NCBI GenBank assembly: GCA_964411985.1
Contig: CAYPNF010000003.1
Location: 186,001 to 250,000 of the forward strand
Direction of reading: 5' to 3'
Length of the DNA stretch: 64,000 nucleotides
DNA from: CAYPNF01 sp964411985
Lineage (GTDB): Bacteria > Verrucomicrobiota > Verrucomicrobiia > Limisphaerales > J093
Position 1 is the first letter of the stretch, and each line of letters starts with the position of its first letter. The translations under genes were made by a program, and so were the position numbers. The notes under the pieces were generated by a model. The model had not been told where the DNA came from. It did not search any database and saw only the letters and a program-made list of their open reading frames with translations. Shown one piece after another: positions 19,299 to 31,437 of this stretch.

Positions 19299-20294
19299 TC
19301 AGACCGCCTTGTAGGTCGAAATCACCTTCATGTATTGCGCCCGCTCGAATGCGCTCGGATCCGGGCAATTCCTTTGGCTCAGAGAACCTTTCATCTGGGT
19401 AATGGACTCGTACTCATGCTCTTCCATCCATTGGCGCATCTCTTTTTCAATCACGGCAATCTGCTGAATCCCGCGTCGCAGGAGCACGCTGCAGAGCATG
19501 GCGCTGTCCGCACCCGCCATCATCACTTTGAGGGCATCGAGTGCAGTGTGAATGCCGCTGGTGGCGGCGAGACTGGCCTTCAAGTGTCCAAACAGGATGG
19601 CGATCCAACGCAACGGAAGTCGGCGCGCCTGCGGGGTGCTCAACAACACGCTGTGCTCAATCTCGAGGGTTTCCAGATCGATGTCCGGTTGATAGAAACG
19701 GTTGAACAGAACCAACCCGTCCGCGCCGGCGTCGTCCAAACGTTTGGCCATATTCGCCATATTGCTGAAGAACGCACTCAGCTTCACCGCCACCGGGATC
19801 TTCACCTCGGCCTTCACCGCCTTCAGGATGTCGATGTAGGTCTGCTCCACCTGCTGCCCAGTCAAGTTCAGGTCGGTGGGGATGTAATAGATGTTCAGCT
19901 CGAGAGCATCAGCGCCGGCTTTCTCGATCTTCTTGGCGTAGTCAGTCCAGCCACCGACCGAAGTACCGTTCAAACTCCCGATCACGGGGATCTTGATGGC
20001 AGCCTTGGCCCGCTGGATGTGTTCGAGGTAGTCTTCCGGACCATGGCGGAACTCGCCAACCTGAGGGAAGTAGCTCAAGGCTTCGGCGAAGCTCTCGGTT
20101 CCTTGGGTGAGGGCGTGGTCCAATTCGGCACTTTCGGCGCGCAGTTGCTCTTCGAAGACGGAGGGCAACACCACGGCGCCAGCGCCGGCTTCCTCCATGC
20201 GTTTCAGGTCGTCCACTTCCTTCGTTAACGGAGAAGCCGAAGGCACCAGCGGGCTGCGCAGTTTCAGTCCACAATATGTTGTTGAGAGATCCAT
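19299..20294 (-). CDS. Dihydroorotate dehydrogenase-like FMN protein
   Basis: A 331-residue TIM-barrel protein of the DHOD-like group. It opens with MDLSTTYCGLKLRSPLVPSA, typical of class 1 FMN enzymes; KIPVIGSLNG, ALELNIYYIP, IPVAVKLSAFFSN and GADGLVLFNRF mark the barrel strands that hold FMN. The pyrimidine-pathway active-site segment with NxPC is not apparent, so it is probably not PyrD. Genes of this type frequently sit beside nifJ, as here, and may use ferredoxin-linked electrons; the substrate is unknown. It is 85 bp downstream of nifJ on the same strand and ends at a strong terminator. Confidence 0.85.
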   Translation of the reverse strand: MDLSTTYCGLKLRSPLVPSASPLTKEVDDLKRMEEAGAGAVVLPSVFEEQLRAESAELDHALTQGTESFAEALSYFPQVGEFRHGPEDYLEHIQRAKAAIKIPVIGSLNGTSVGGWTDYAKKIEKAGADALELNIYYIPTDLNLTGQQVEQTYIDILKAVKAEVKIPVAVKLSAFFSNMANMAKRLDDAGADGLVLFNRFYQPDIDLETLEIEHSVLLSTPQARRLPLRWIAILFGHLKASLAATSGIHTALDALKVMMAGADSAMLCSVLLRRGIQQIAVIEKEMRQWMEEHEYESITQMKGSLSQRNCPDPSAFERAQYMKVISTYKAV

Positions 20295-20379
20295 GATAGT
20301 ACTCCTAGCAATTCAAGTTGAGATTCAGTTCGAGCCATCCCGGCCGGGCAATCCAGCCGGGAACAGGCTCGTCATTTCG

Positions 20380-23967
<3,588 letters not shown>

Positions 23968-24506
23968 GATGTCATTTATCTAATGCATTCAACCCAAAAC
24001 GGTTGCGGACCTAACTACCTACTGTATGGAACTACTACCAACTCATCCTCGCGTAGAGGAAGGAGACAACACCTGCGGTGCAACGTCGTTACCGCCTGAG
24101 CCCGAAAATACTTTCCCCCACACCCAAAATCCGCTCCACATGATTTGTCCACTCCTCACCGTTTTTTGGCGTCCCGCGTTTTTGTTCAGCTCGCACCTCT
24201 TCCCTGAGGAGATCTCAGCCAGACGCGGTGTTTCACTTCGTCCCTCACCATACTCCAAAAGCTGGCGCAACACGAAGGATCCAGCCGGAATCCGCCAGGT
24301 CTTGGAGTGCGCGCGCCTCCAGGTGCCGCTTTCGAATGCACCGACCGAACATGCCGAGTGCCATCCCGATCGTCCCCACGCGCTAGGCTGTGCACAATGG
24401 CTCCCAATCCAACGGCGCGGTGTGAACACCCCGACCCGGCCGCAACCCACTCCCTCCCCATTCGTGTCATTCGTGTGATCCGTGGTTCCATTCCTCCCTG
24501 GGCCCT
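23968..24506. other. Noncoding region upstream of nifJ
   Basis: No gene is supported. The left 100 bp should hold the nifJ promoter; I cannot assign its boxes. The rest is copy A of the dispersed intergenic repeat (24241-24490). Confidence 0.45.
24241..24490 (+). repeat. Dispersed intergenic repeat, copy A
   Basis: Contains the CCAAAAGCTGGCGCAACACG module, then the GGTCTTGGAGTGCGCGCGCC / TCCAGGTGCCGCTTT module, a GGCTGTGCACAATGGC stretch, and CATTCGTGTCATTCGTG. Bases 24292-24328 are identical over 37 nt to 26823-26859 (copy B). Confidence 0.7.
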
Positions 24507-25235
24507 CTAACCAGCGAGTTTCCCCACGTGCGGCAACGCCACCACCTCGATCTGCTCGTCCAGGGTGTAGTCCCTTTCGCCCGGATAGATCACGAAAAGC
24601 CTTTCCAGCTTCAAATCGTCCATCGCCACGCGCATGGACTTCGTGCAGCGCGGTGCGTCGCTGAACTTGAACTCGAATCCCTGGCGCTTCCCGCCGCGAA
24701 CGAGCATGAGATCCAACTCGGCTCCGGCGTGGGTGCTCCAGTAGAATGCCTCGCCTGGTTCGGCGCGTAGGACCCGCAAGACGTGTTCGAGCGCCACCCC
24801 CTCCCACGAAGCCCCGAGTTTGGGGTGGGTTTGGAGTTCTCGCATGGATCGAATGTTCTGCAGGCCGTGAAAGAGGCCGCTGTCACGGAGGTAGATCTTC
24901 GGGGCCTTGCGCACGCGCTTGCCCAGGTTCTCGGTCCAGGGGGACAAGGATCGAACCATGAAGGCACCGATCAGAATGTCGAGGTAGTGTTGGGCGGTCT
25001 TGTAGTTGATGCCAAGGGATCCCGCGATTTCCGAGGCATTCCAGGTCTGCCCGTGATAGTGGGCAATCATGAGCCAGAACCGGCGTAGTTGTTCGGCGGG
25101 AATCGTTATGCCGAGCTGCGGAATGTCACGCGTCAGAAAGGTGCGAATGAACTGCTGACGCCAGTGGAAGCTCGCGTCGTCGGAAGCGCTCAGGAATGAC
25201 TCCGGGAAGCCGCCCCGCAACCATAGGGTGTCTAA
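24507..25235 (-). pseudogene. 5'-truncated DUF4143 (AAA_14-type) ATPase remnant
   Basis: The frame encodes the C-terminal part of a DUF4143 protein: LWLRGGFPESFLSASDD, IRTFLTRDIPQLG, IAGSLGINYKTAQHYLDIL, PKIYLRDSGLFHGL and the nuclease-like WSTHAGAELDLMLVRGGK with GFEFKFSD. Family members are about 380-400 residues with an N-terminal P-loop ATPase domain. Here the first 150 or so residues including Walker A and B are missing: the family frame can be read upstream only to about 25235, and an in-frame TAG sits at 25242-25244. The longest surviving frame starts at a TTG (237 aa). The break is next to the 3' end of the hydrolase gene, pointing to a deletion junction. Probably non-functional, although a short product cannot be excluded. 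Confidence 0.75.
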
Positions 25236-25261
25236 TGGACACTATCTTTCAATCATTACCT

Positions 25262-26707
25262 CTACCAACTCAAATCCTCTAAGCGGTACAGCACTTCGCT
25301 TTCGACAGGCTGCTCGGGGATCTTGAATACCAACGATTCGCCCGACCCGTCGTTGGTCGCGACATTGGCCCAACCACAAGGCTCGAACGAACCAGAGGCT
25401 TGGAGTACAATGCTATGTCCCCAGGGCTTCACCGCCATAACTTCCAAACCACCCTCCCGACGAAGTGTGACGCCTGTCATTCGCAATCCCAACCCTCCTT
25501 CGGTCCCCGCCACAACCAGCGGGTTACTCACGAACGCACCCTTTTGATCGGTGATCCCCAAATAGTACACCAACGGGCGAAAGTCCGGCAGCACAGCTTC
25601 GATCGACCCCGCCCCAACAACCGCCGGCGACGACTGCCACCGCCTATCCTTCCAGGGTCCGAGGTCCATGGTGTAAAGCAACTCCGCCTTCTGAATCGAC
25701 ACCGGGGAGGTGTAAGCGGCAGATACGGACGTCCCGCTCCTCTTCGACTCACCCAGTCGAGGCAACGGCGTGCCACCAAGGAATTGGGCATCCACAAAAC
25801 GCTGAATTTCCTGTTCAAAATGTGGCATGAGCCACACAGGTCCGTGATCCATGCTGGTCCGCAGCGATACCGTCACTGGTGCCGAGACAGCCTGCTGAGA
25901 CCGCTGATAGCAAGGGGGAGAAAAGAAGATGTCCGTCGCGCCGCTCACGAACAACATCGGAGCTGTCGCGTTCGGGAGGTAGCAGGAAGGATCAAAGGTG
26001 CGAAGCCAGGACTGGCGCTGCTCGCAAGGTTGAGCAAAGAGCGAAGAAGTCATCACCACCCGGTCCATGGCGAGGTACCCAGAGCCGTAGACCGGCACCG
26101 CCAAACTCACCCGATCGTCGATTCCCACCACCGTGCTCGTAATAACCCCACCCATGCTCACACCGTGCACCCCGATCCGCGCACGATCGACCTCGGCCCG
26201 GTGCCACACGAGCGACACACCGCGCACCACCGCCGCCACTGCATGGTAGACCCATGTGTCTCGAAGCGTGCGGTCGTCAAAGGTCTGGAAAAGGGCGCCG
26301 GAGTAATACTCAGGTCCAGCATCCGCCATCCTCCCAGCGGGGTCCTCACCGGTCAAATCCAACGCCAGCGCGGCATACCCACGCCCCGCCCAATGCAAGG
26401 CCCAATCGGCATAAGCGTGCTGCGTGACCCCGTGCACCAGAACCAGGGTTGGATACGGAGGACTTCCCACCGAGGGAACCGCGTAGTAGCCAAACACGCG
26501 GGTTGGGTGTCCTTGATAGGGCACGCTCTCGTAGTATACCGCGTAGACTTGCCTCGCCGAGTTGTAAGTCCAGGAAGCTTCCGGTGCTTGCTTCAGCAAC
26601 ACCATGTCCCAAGGGCCGGCTACTACCTCAGCACAGGCTTGGCCTACCAGCCCAGCCCACGCAACGAGTAGCCCGAATAGCAGACTATGGATTCCTTTCC
26701 ACTTCAT
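25262..26707 (-). CDS. Secreted alpha/beta hydrolase (acetyl-xylan-esterase-like)
   Basis: A 481-residue exported hydrolase. I choose the ATG giving MKWKGIHSLLFGLLVAWAGL, a good signal peptide; a GTG five codons upstream is the alternative. The alpha/beta core has the oxyanion strand YPTLVLVHGVTQHAYADWAL, nucleophile elbow GVHGVSMGGVI (Ser near residue 190), acid LFVSGATDIFF, and a candidate His in MDHGPVWLMPHF. The long region after the core (about 330-481) has two beta-sandwich-like parts; the final 75 residues (GHSIVLQASGSFEPCGWANV) resemble the C-terminal module of the octaheme cytochrome. Substrate is unknown; esters of plant polysaccharides are typical for this group. Confidence 0.82.
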   Translation of the reverse strand: MKWKGIHSLLFGLLVAWAGLVGQACAEVVAGPWDMVLLKQAPEASWTYNSARQVYAVYYESVPYQGHPTRVFGYYAVPSVGSPPYPTLVLVHGVTQHAYADWALHWAGRGYAALALDLTGEDPAGRMADAGPEYYSGALFQTFDDRTLRDTWVYHAVAAVVRGVSLVWHRAEVDRARIGVHGVSMGGVITSTVVGIDDRVSLAVPVYGSGYLAMDRVVMTSSLFAQPCEQRQSWLRTFDPSCYLPNATAPMLFVSGATDIFFSPPCYQRSQQAVSAPVTVSLRTSMDHGPVWLMPHFEQEIQRFVDAQFLGGTPLPRLGESKRSGTSVSAAYTSPVSIQKAELLYTMDLGPWKDRRWQSSPAVVGAGSIEAVLPDFRPLVYYLGITDQKGAFVSNPLVVAGTEGGLGLRMTGVTLRREGGLEVMAVKPWGHSIVLQASGSFEPCGWANVATNDGSGESLVFKIPEQPVESEVLYRLEDLSW

Positions 26708-26809
26708 CAAAATACCAGGCACCGGGTGTCACCAGGCCGCAGATTATCCGATGGACATCTTGAAGCAAGCCCCCTCTGAAATTCCCCCAGAAGCTGCCGA
26801 CGAGTGAAA

Positions 26810-27100
26810 GCCACGCGGCAACCCGCCAGGTCTTGGAGTGCGCGCGCCTCCAGGTGCCGTTCTTCCTCCTCCAGGCGTTTGGATCACTTCGAGTGGATGC
26901 CAAAAGCTGGCGCAACACGAAGGGTCCAGTCGGAATCCGCCACCCCACCGCAACCCACTCCCTCCCCATTCGTGTCATTCGTGGTTCTCTTCTCACCTCC
27001 ATCCGTGTGCTTTGTGTGATCTGCGGTTGAAAGCCCTCTTCGCTTCCGTGTGTTCTGTGGTGGATTCTCCCCCGGCGCGGCGTGTACACCGCCACCCTGC
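26810..27100 (+). repeat. Dispersed intergenic repeat, copy B
   Basis: Fills most of the 433-bp gap between the hydrolase and LamG genes; no gene is seen there. It has the same modules as copy A but in a different order: GGTCTTGGAGTGCGCGCGCC first, then GCCAAAAGCTGGCGCAACAC, then CATTCGTGTCATTCGTGG, and finally TCCGTGTGTTCTGTGGTGGA (27045-27064), which recurs near 31112. Confidence 0.7.
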
Positions 27101-27155
27101 TGGGGCAAATCAGCTGGTAGCTCAAAAGGACTCCCAGCGAATCATCCCGACGAGT

Positions 27156-30080
27156 CTAGGGATTCTCGGGCCGAAGCCGATAGAATCTACGACTGATCGA
27201 GCGAGCCTGCTTGTCGAGATACTCCATTGGGTTTCCGGTGTTGGTCATTGTCGTTAACAACGACCAGGACAAGAGTCCGCTTGAGGTTTCGATCACATAG
27301 CTCACTCCCACCTCTCCCTCGGCCAACAAATGAAAACCGGCAGAGAGGTCCTGCTTCTCGGACACCAGGAGACGATAACTAGGCAAGAACAAGGCAACCA
27401 CGGTGAGGTCGTTCGTTACGGTTACGGCAACCTGATTGTTGGTGCCGGTGACTCCTCCAGTCCAGGATTCCAGTCTCCAGTGCGGGTCTGGCTTCGCCCA
27501 GAGAGTGACAATCGACCCATCGAGGTAGCTCGTCGCCAAAGGCGTCACGTCGACCGACCCGCCTCCAGAAGCGGAGGCCACAACTTTGAACAACCGCTTG
27601 AAAGTCGCGCTCACGGTGGTGTTCGTCGAGACGACTATCGTTAAAGGATTGGAATTGGTGGTGACGCTCCCTGACCACCCGGAAAAGGCCCAGCCGGTCT
27701 TTGGTTCGGCCGTGAGCGTAATGGACTCCCCGACATCGTGATAGGGTCCCCCTTGAACGGTAACGGTCCCTTCTCCAGTGGAGCTGACGACCACCTGCTG
27801 GAGCTTCTTGAAAACCCCCTCCACTGTGAAGTCATTCGCAAGAGTGAGGGAAGTTCCGTTTGTCAGCCCCTGGAACGGAGCTTTCCAACCTTGGAACCGG
27901 AAGCCTTCATTCGCCGTCGCGACTAGTGTAACCATATCACCAGCAAGATATTGAGATTGTACCGGCGACAAGGAGACGGTTCCGCCTTCCGTCTGCGCCA
28001 GCGATAGCTTCACTACCCTTCCAAATTCCGCCGTGAGGCTGATATTAGTGTTCAGCACAAATTCCAGAGGATTGGACGTGGATGCGATAGTCCCCTTCCA
28101 TCCTCGAAACCCGTAGCCATTGTCGGCTACCGCAATTGCCACTACTTTGCTACCATTCGTCACCGCTGCTGGGACTGGTTCCGTGATCACACTTCCGCCA
28201 ACCGTATTGGTAATCGCCAACATCCAGCGGGGCGTGAAGAGGGGGGTGATTCTGACGTTAGTGGTAAGAGTGATTGACAGCGGATTCTGCTGGCTCACAA
28301 CATCACCTGCCCATCCGCCGAAAAGATAGCCATCGTCAGGAATGGCGGTCAAAACGACTTGCTGCTGATAGCCCAAAGTCGCTGACTCTGGCTCACGCAG
28401 AACCGTTCCTCCGAGAACTGATGCAACAGTTAGCCTGAGCTTTACCTCGATAGTACGGACAACTGCAGCAGCAGCATGGTAATGGACGTCACCTGGTTGC
28501 GCCGCACGCAAAGTGATTGTCCCTCCCCCGAGGATTGAAAGGCTGGTTCCCGAGATTGATCCTGGGCCTGAAACAACTTGATACTGGAGAGGTAAACCCG
28601 ACGAGGAACTGCCGTTCAGGATAACCGGAGCATCGCCAAGCACAACCGTAGCCGTAGGCTCGAAGGCAATCGTCTGGTCTGCTTTAACGACAGCCACTCT
28701 CTGTGTCACGGTCACGGCGTCATAGTTGAGAGAGTCATCCGGCATGAAGGCAAGCTTCGCATTCACGGGAGATCCAATATCCGGTTTAGTTCCAATCCCA
28801 GGATCGTAGGAGAATGTACCAGGAACGGAAGAAACAGGGTTGTAGAAAGTCGCGTCCAGAACTGTCCCGTAGGGGATCGATGCTGGTGGATTCCAGGTTA
28901 TTATGGGAGTTCCCCTGGCAATGTTGAAAGCCACCAGGTTGGTCCTCGTTCCCCATTGATTACCCAGCAATACCGATGCCTGTTTGGTTCCCGCCACCGC
29001 TGGCACTCCGTGGATTCGGCCGGTATTCGTGTCACCTGTCAGATCCGAGGGAAGGTCACGGAAATCGAAGCTCGTTACCGGATACTTGGTAGTCACATCT
29101 TGGGTCACTAGCGCTGCAACCTGCCCAGCAATCTGAAGGGGAGCAAGGAGTCGAGGAGGCGGGCCGCTCTTGGAATCAAGAGGATTCGTTCCCTCAGCAA
29201 CTTCGTCTCCGTCGGAGACTTTGTCGTTATCGGTGTCGAAGTTAAGAGGATCGGTACGATGAACCCAAGTTTCAAGATAATCGCTGAGGCCATCGTTGTC
29301 GGCATCGATTCCGCCAACTCGTTCATATTCATGGAGCGAAGTGAGCTCTGCTTCAGATAATGCTCGTTGATATATCCTCACGTCGGCGATGCTGCCGTTG
29401 AACCGTCCGTTCGCTGAGACTCCGATCTGCAGAAGCCCTTTTATGTCGCGAAAGTCGAATGTTGCTCCAGGAAGTAACTGCCAATGGATTGTTGTCCCGT
29501 CAAGCTGGGTCAGCAGCTTCCGGTTTCCAATCGAAAATACAATCTGGTGCCATTGTCCGTCAGCGAATGAAAAAGAGCTGCCATCATAGCTTTGGAACAT
29601 TCCCGAGCCAATTCCACCGGCAGAGAAATCCAAGTAGAAAACGACCGGAGCTTTTTCCACGCCCATACTAAAGCTACGTACCAACCCCAACGCTGGATCC
29701 TCATACTCAAACGCCAGTAACGGTTCCCATGCGTTCTCTCCTCCTGGGCGGGCATTGTACTGGAACCATGCTGAGATGGTCATACCCGAGTCGGGTGACA
29801 GCCAAAACATGTTAGAGGAGACCAGACTTGAGAGGTTGTCAGGAATAAAGTGATAGCTTGTGTGAGGCAATCCGAATCGACCTTCGGCAGGGATTCCGTT
29901 CCTTATTGTCAAATCGAAACCGCTGCCGCTTTGATCTCTTCCATTACCGAAGAGCAGGTAATTGGCTACCAATCCGTTCGTTAGAAACGTAAGGCTTGTG
30001 GTTTGTCCGACCACTCCTCCGGAGCACAAGGTCAGCATCGCCAAGACCACTCCGACAATCAAACTTCTGACTCGGTTCAT
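27156..30080 (-). CDS. Secreted LamG/InlB-repeat surface protein
   Basis: A 974-residue exported protein using the ATG at 30080 (MNRVRSLIVGVVLAMLTLCS signal peptide; the longer frame upstream adds unrelated sequence). Residues 30-240 form a LamG/concanavalin-A-like domain (VANYLLFGNGRDQSGSGFDL, FADGQWHQIVFSIG, GSIADVRIYQRALSEAEL). A thrombospondin-type-3 calcium loop follows (DADNDGLSDYLETW, DTDNDKVSDGDEVAEGTNPL). After an Ig-like stretch come about six InlB-B/Listeria-Bacteroides repeats with the GGW/GW pattern (DGYLFGGWAGDV, NGYGFRGWKGTI, EGFRFQGWKAPF, TGWAFSGWSGSV, HWRLESWTGGV). The tail (SYVIETSSGLLSWSLLTTMT) matches the module seen in other secreted proteins here. Adhesion or polymer binding is likely. 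Base composition looks more AT-rich than its neighbours. Confidence 0.82.
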   Translation of the reverse strand: MNRVRSLIVGVVLAMLTLCSGGVVGQTTSLTFLTNGLVANYLLFGNGRDQSGSGFDLTIRNGIPAEGRFGLPHTSYHFIPDNLSSLVSSNMFWLSPDSGMTISAWFQYNARPGGENAWEPLLAFEYEDPALGLVRSFSMGVEKAPVVFYLDFSAGGIGSGMFQSYDGSSFSFADGQWHQIVFSIGNRKLLTQLDGTTIHWQLLPGATFDFRDIKGLLQIGVSANGRFNGSIADVRIYQRALSEAELTSLHEYERVGGIDADNDGLSDYLETWVHRTDPLNFDTDNDKVSDGDEVAEGTNPLDSKSGPPPRLLAPLQIAGQVAALVTQDVTTKYPVTSFDFRDLPSDLTGDTNTGRIHGVPAVAGTKQASVLLGNQWGTRTNLVAFNIARGTPIITWNPPASIPYGTVLDATFYNPVSSVPGTFSYDPGIGTKPDIGSPVNAKLAFMPDDSLNYDAVTVTQRVAVVKADQTIAFEPTATVVLGDAPVILNGSSSSGLPLQYQVVSGPGSISGTSLSILGGGTITLRAAQPGDVHYHAAAAVVRTIEVKLRLTVASVLGGTVLREPESATLGYQQQVVLTAIPDDGYLFGGWAGDVVSQQNPLSITLTTNVRITPLFTPRWMLAITNTVGGSVITEPVPAAVTNGSKVVAIAVADNGYGFRGWKGTIASTSNPLEFVLNTNISLTAEFGRVVKLSLAQTEGGTVSLSPVQSQYLAGDMVTLVATANEGFRFQGWKAPFQGLTNGTSLTLANDFTVEGVFKKLQQVVVSSTGEGTVTVQGGPYHDVGESITLTAEPKTGWAFSGWSGSVTTNSNPLTIVVSTNTTVSATFKRLFKVVASASGGGSVDVTPLATSYLDGSIVTLWAKPDPHWRLESWTGGVTGTNNQVAVTVTNDLTVVALFLPSYRLLVSEKQDLSAGFHLLAEGEVGVSYVIETSSGLLSWSLLTTMTNTGNPMEYLDKQARSISRRFYRLRPENP

Positions 30081-31286
30081 AGCTATTCGCTTCTTCGATG
30101 AACATCCGAACTGCCTCAACACTGCCCCCCCAGCGCAAAAGGCCAAGCCGCGGCTCCGTGGAGAACCGCACCTCGGGTTCAACATCGGCTCGGGAAGGTA
30201 GCGACTTTAGGCGAAAACTCTCAGTTCACGCCCGGTTAACATCAACCACGATTGCCGTCCACATGCCAGAGTCGACACCCGACGGGCAGAATTGGGCCAC
30301 TCTCGGAACCAGACACCGACATCTCCCTGAGACCCGCTAACATCCGTTCACTGGGTTCCCCCATGTTCGGGGCGGACAATTGTCGGCTTAATTCACGTCA
30401 TTCGGTATCAGATCTCGCCTGCTGACTCAATCCCTAAAAACTCAAGATGCGACTCCAGAGACTTGAAGCCTGCCATTCCCTCACCTCTTCGTGACCGAAT
30501 CCAAGTGGCCGCCAGAATCTCAATCCTAGCCGTGTTACGCCAGTGTGTTCTCCACCGCCGGGAATCTACCATCATCCCGCCGCAAACTTGTCGTGAAGAT
30601 GGCTCATCATCATCCGAAGACGACGAAACCGAAGGAGCGCCCTAGAGACAACCACCCGCCGGCGCCTTCTCATCCTCTCCGGGCTTGTCCACAGGTCCAA
30701 AAGCGGCACATCGCTTCGCTCCTCACCGCACTCTAAAAGCTGGCGCAGAGCGAGAGGCACGCGACATTCCGACAGGTTTTGGAGTGCGCCCGCCCCAAGG
30801 TGCCGCTTTTGAATGCACGGATCGAAAAGGCCGAGTGCTATCTCGATCGTCCCGACGCGCTCGGCTGTGCACAATGGCCCCAATCCAACGGCGCGGGGCG
30901 GACATCGCTGCCCTACCACGTTCTGCTTCCTCCCCATTCGTGCCATTCGTGTCATTCGTGGTTCCTTGAGGGGGATTTCAGCGCGGTCTGCCGACCACGG
31001 CTACAGATGAGTCACGTAGTCGTCGCCGGAAGGCGGCGCTGACTTAAGGGGTGTGGGACAGGGAAGAGACAGTCACTCGCCTTCTGCCGAACGCGACTAC
31101 CATCAGTGTCCTCCGTGTGTTCTGTGGTGGATTCGTTTCTCCGTTGAAATCCGGAGGGAACCCGTCCAAGGTAGGCCCACATGAGACGCGGTTCACAAAA
31201 CCAGACTCGCGGCCTGCGCAGGGATTCTCCTTTCGAGGAGGCTCGTGCGTCGCAGGGCGGGCAGATGGAAGTGGCCGGTTTCGTGT
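30081..31286. other. 1.2-kb gene-free region upstream of selC
   Basis: No protein gene is supported. The left end holds the promoter of the LamG protein. Copy C of the dispersed repeat occupies 30696-30969. TCCGTGTGTTCTGTGGTGGA occurs at 31112-31131, identical to the element in copy B. The open frames that cross this stretch have no start signals and overlap the repeats. Confidence 0.5.
30696..30969 (+). repeat. Dispersed intergenic repeat, copy C
   Basis: Carries AAAAGCGGCACATCGCTTCG and CTCCTCACCGCACTCTAAAA (the module seen in reverse in copies D and E), GGTTTTGGAGTGCGCCCGCC, GGCTGTGCACAATGGCCCCA, and a CATTCGTGTCATTCGTGG tail shared with copies A and B. It therefore bridges the A/B and D/E subtypes. 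Confidence 0.65.
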
Positions 31287-31383
31287 GGAGGTGTAAGGCG
31301 GCCTGGTGGCGCTCCTGGTCTTCAAAACCTGTGTGGGGCTCAACAAAGTCCCAGGTGGGTTCGATTCCCATCCACCTCCGCCA
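31287..31383 (+). tRNA. selC: tRNA-Sec (selenocysteine), anticodon TCA
   Basis: A 97-nt tRNA of the long selenocysteine type. The acceptor arm GGAGGTG pairs with CACCTCC, then discriminator G and encoded CCA. The anticodon loop is CTTCAAA (TCA, reads UGA). The extra arm is long, TGGGGCT-CAACAA-AGTCCCA (7 bp with one G-T). The T arm is GTGGG-TTCGATT-CCCAT. Weak points are a T-T mismatch in the anticodon stem, a T-C mismatch at the eighth acceptor pair and a short D stem, so it could be mildly degenerate. selA, selB and selD are not in this window. The next gene downstream is a membrane ferredoxin whose open frame runs back across the tRNA; that extension is not real. Confidence 0.85.
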
Positions 31384-31437
31384 CTTTTGTTGGGTGGCGA
31401 ACGCAACAGAGTGACGAGGCCTGCGGGTCGGCGCGAT

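Noticed and set aside
30572..30955. 127-codon minus-strand frame before selC, and similar frames at 24043-24807 and 26685-27125
   Set aside because: All are translations of the dispersed intergenic repeat, which explains why their products resemble one another.
31306..31437. N-terminal extension of the membrane ferredoxin
   Set aside because: It translates the selC tRNA and adjacent spacer; the real start is the ATG at 31438.
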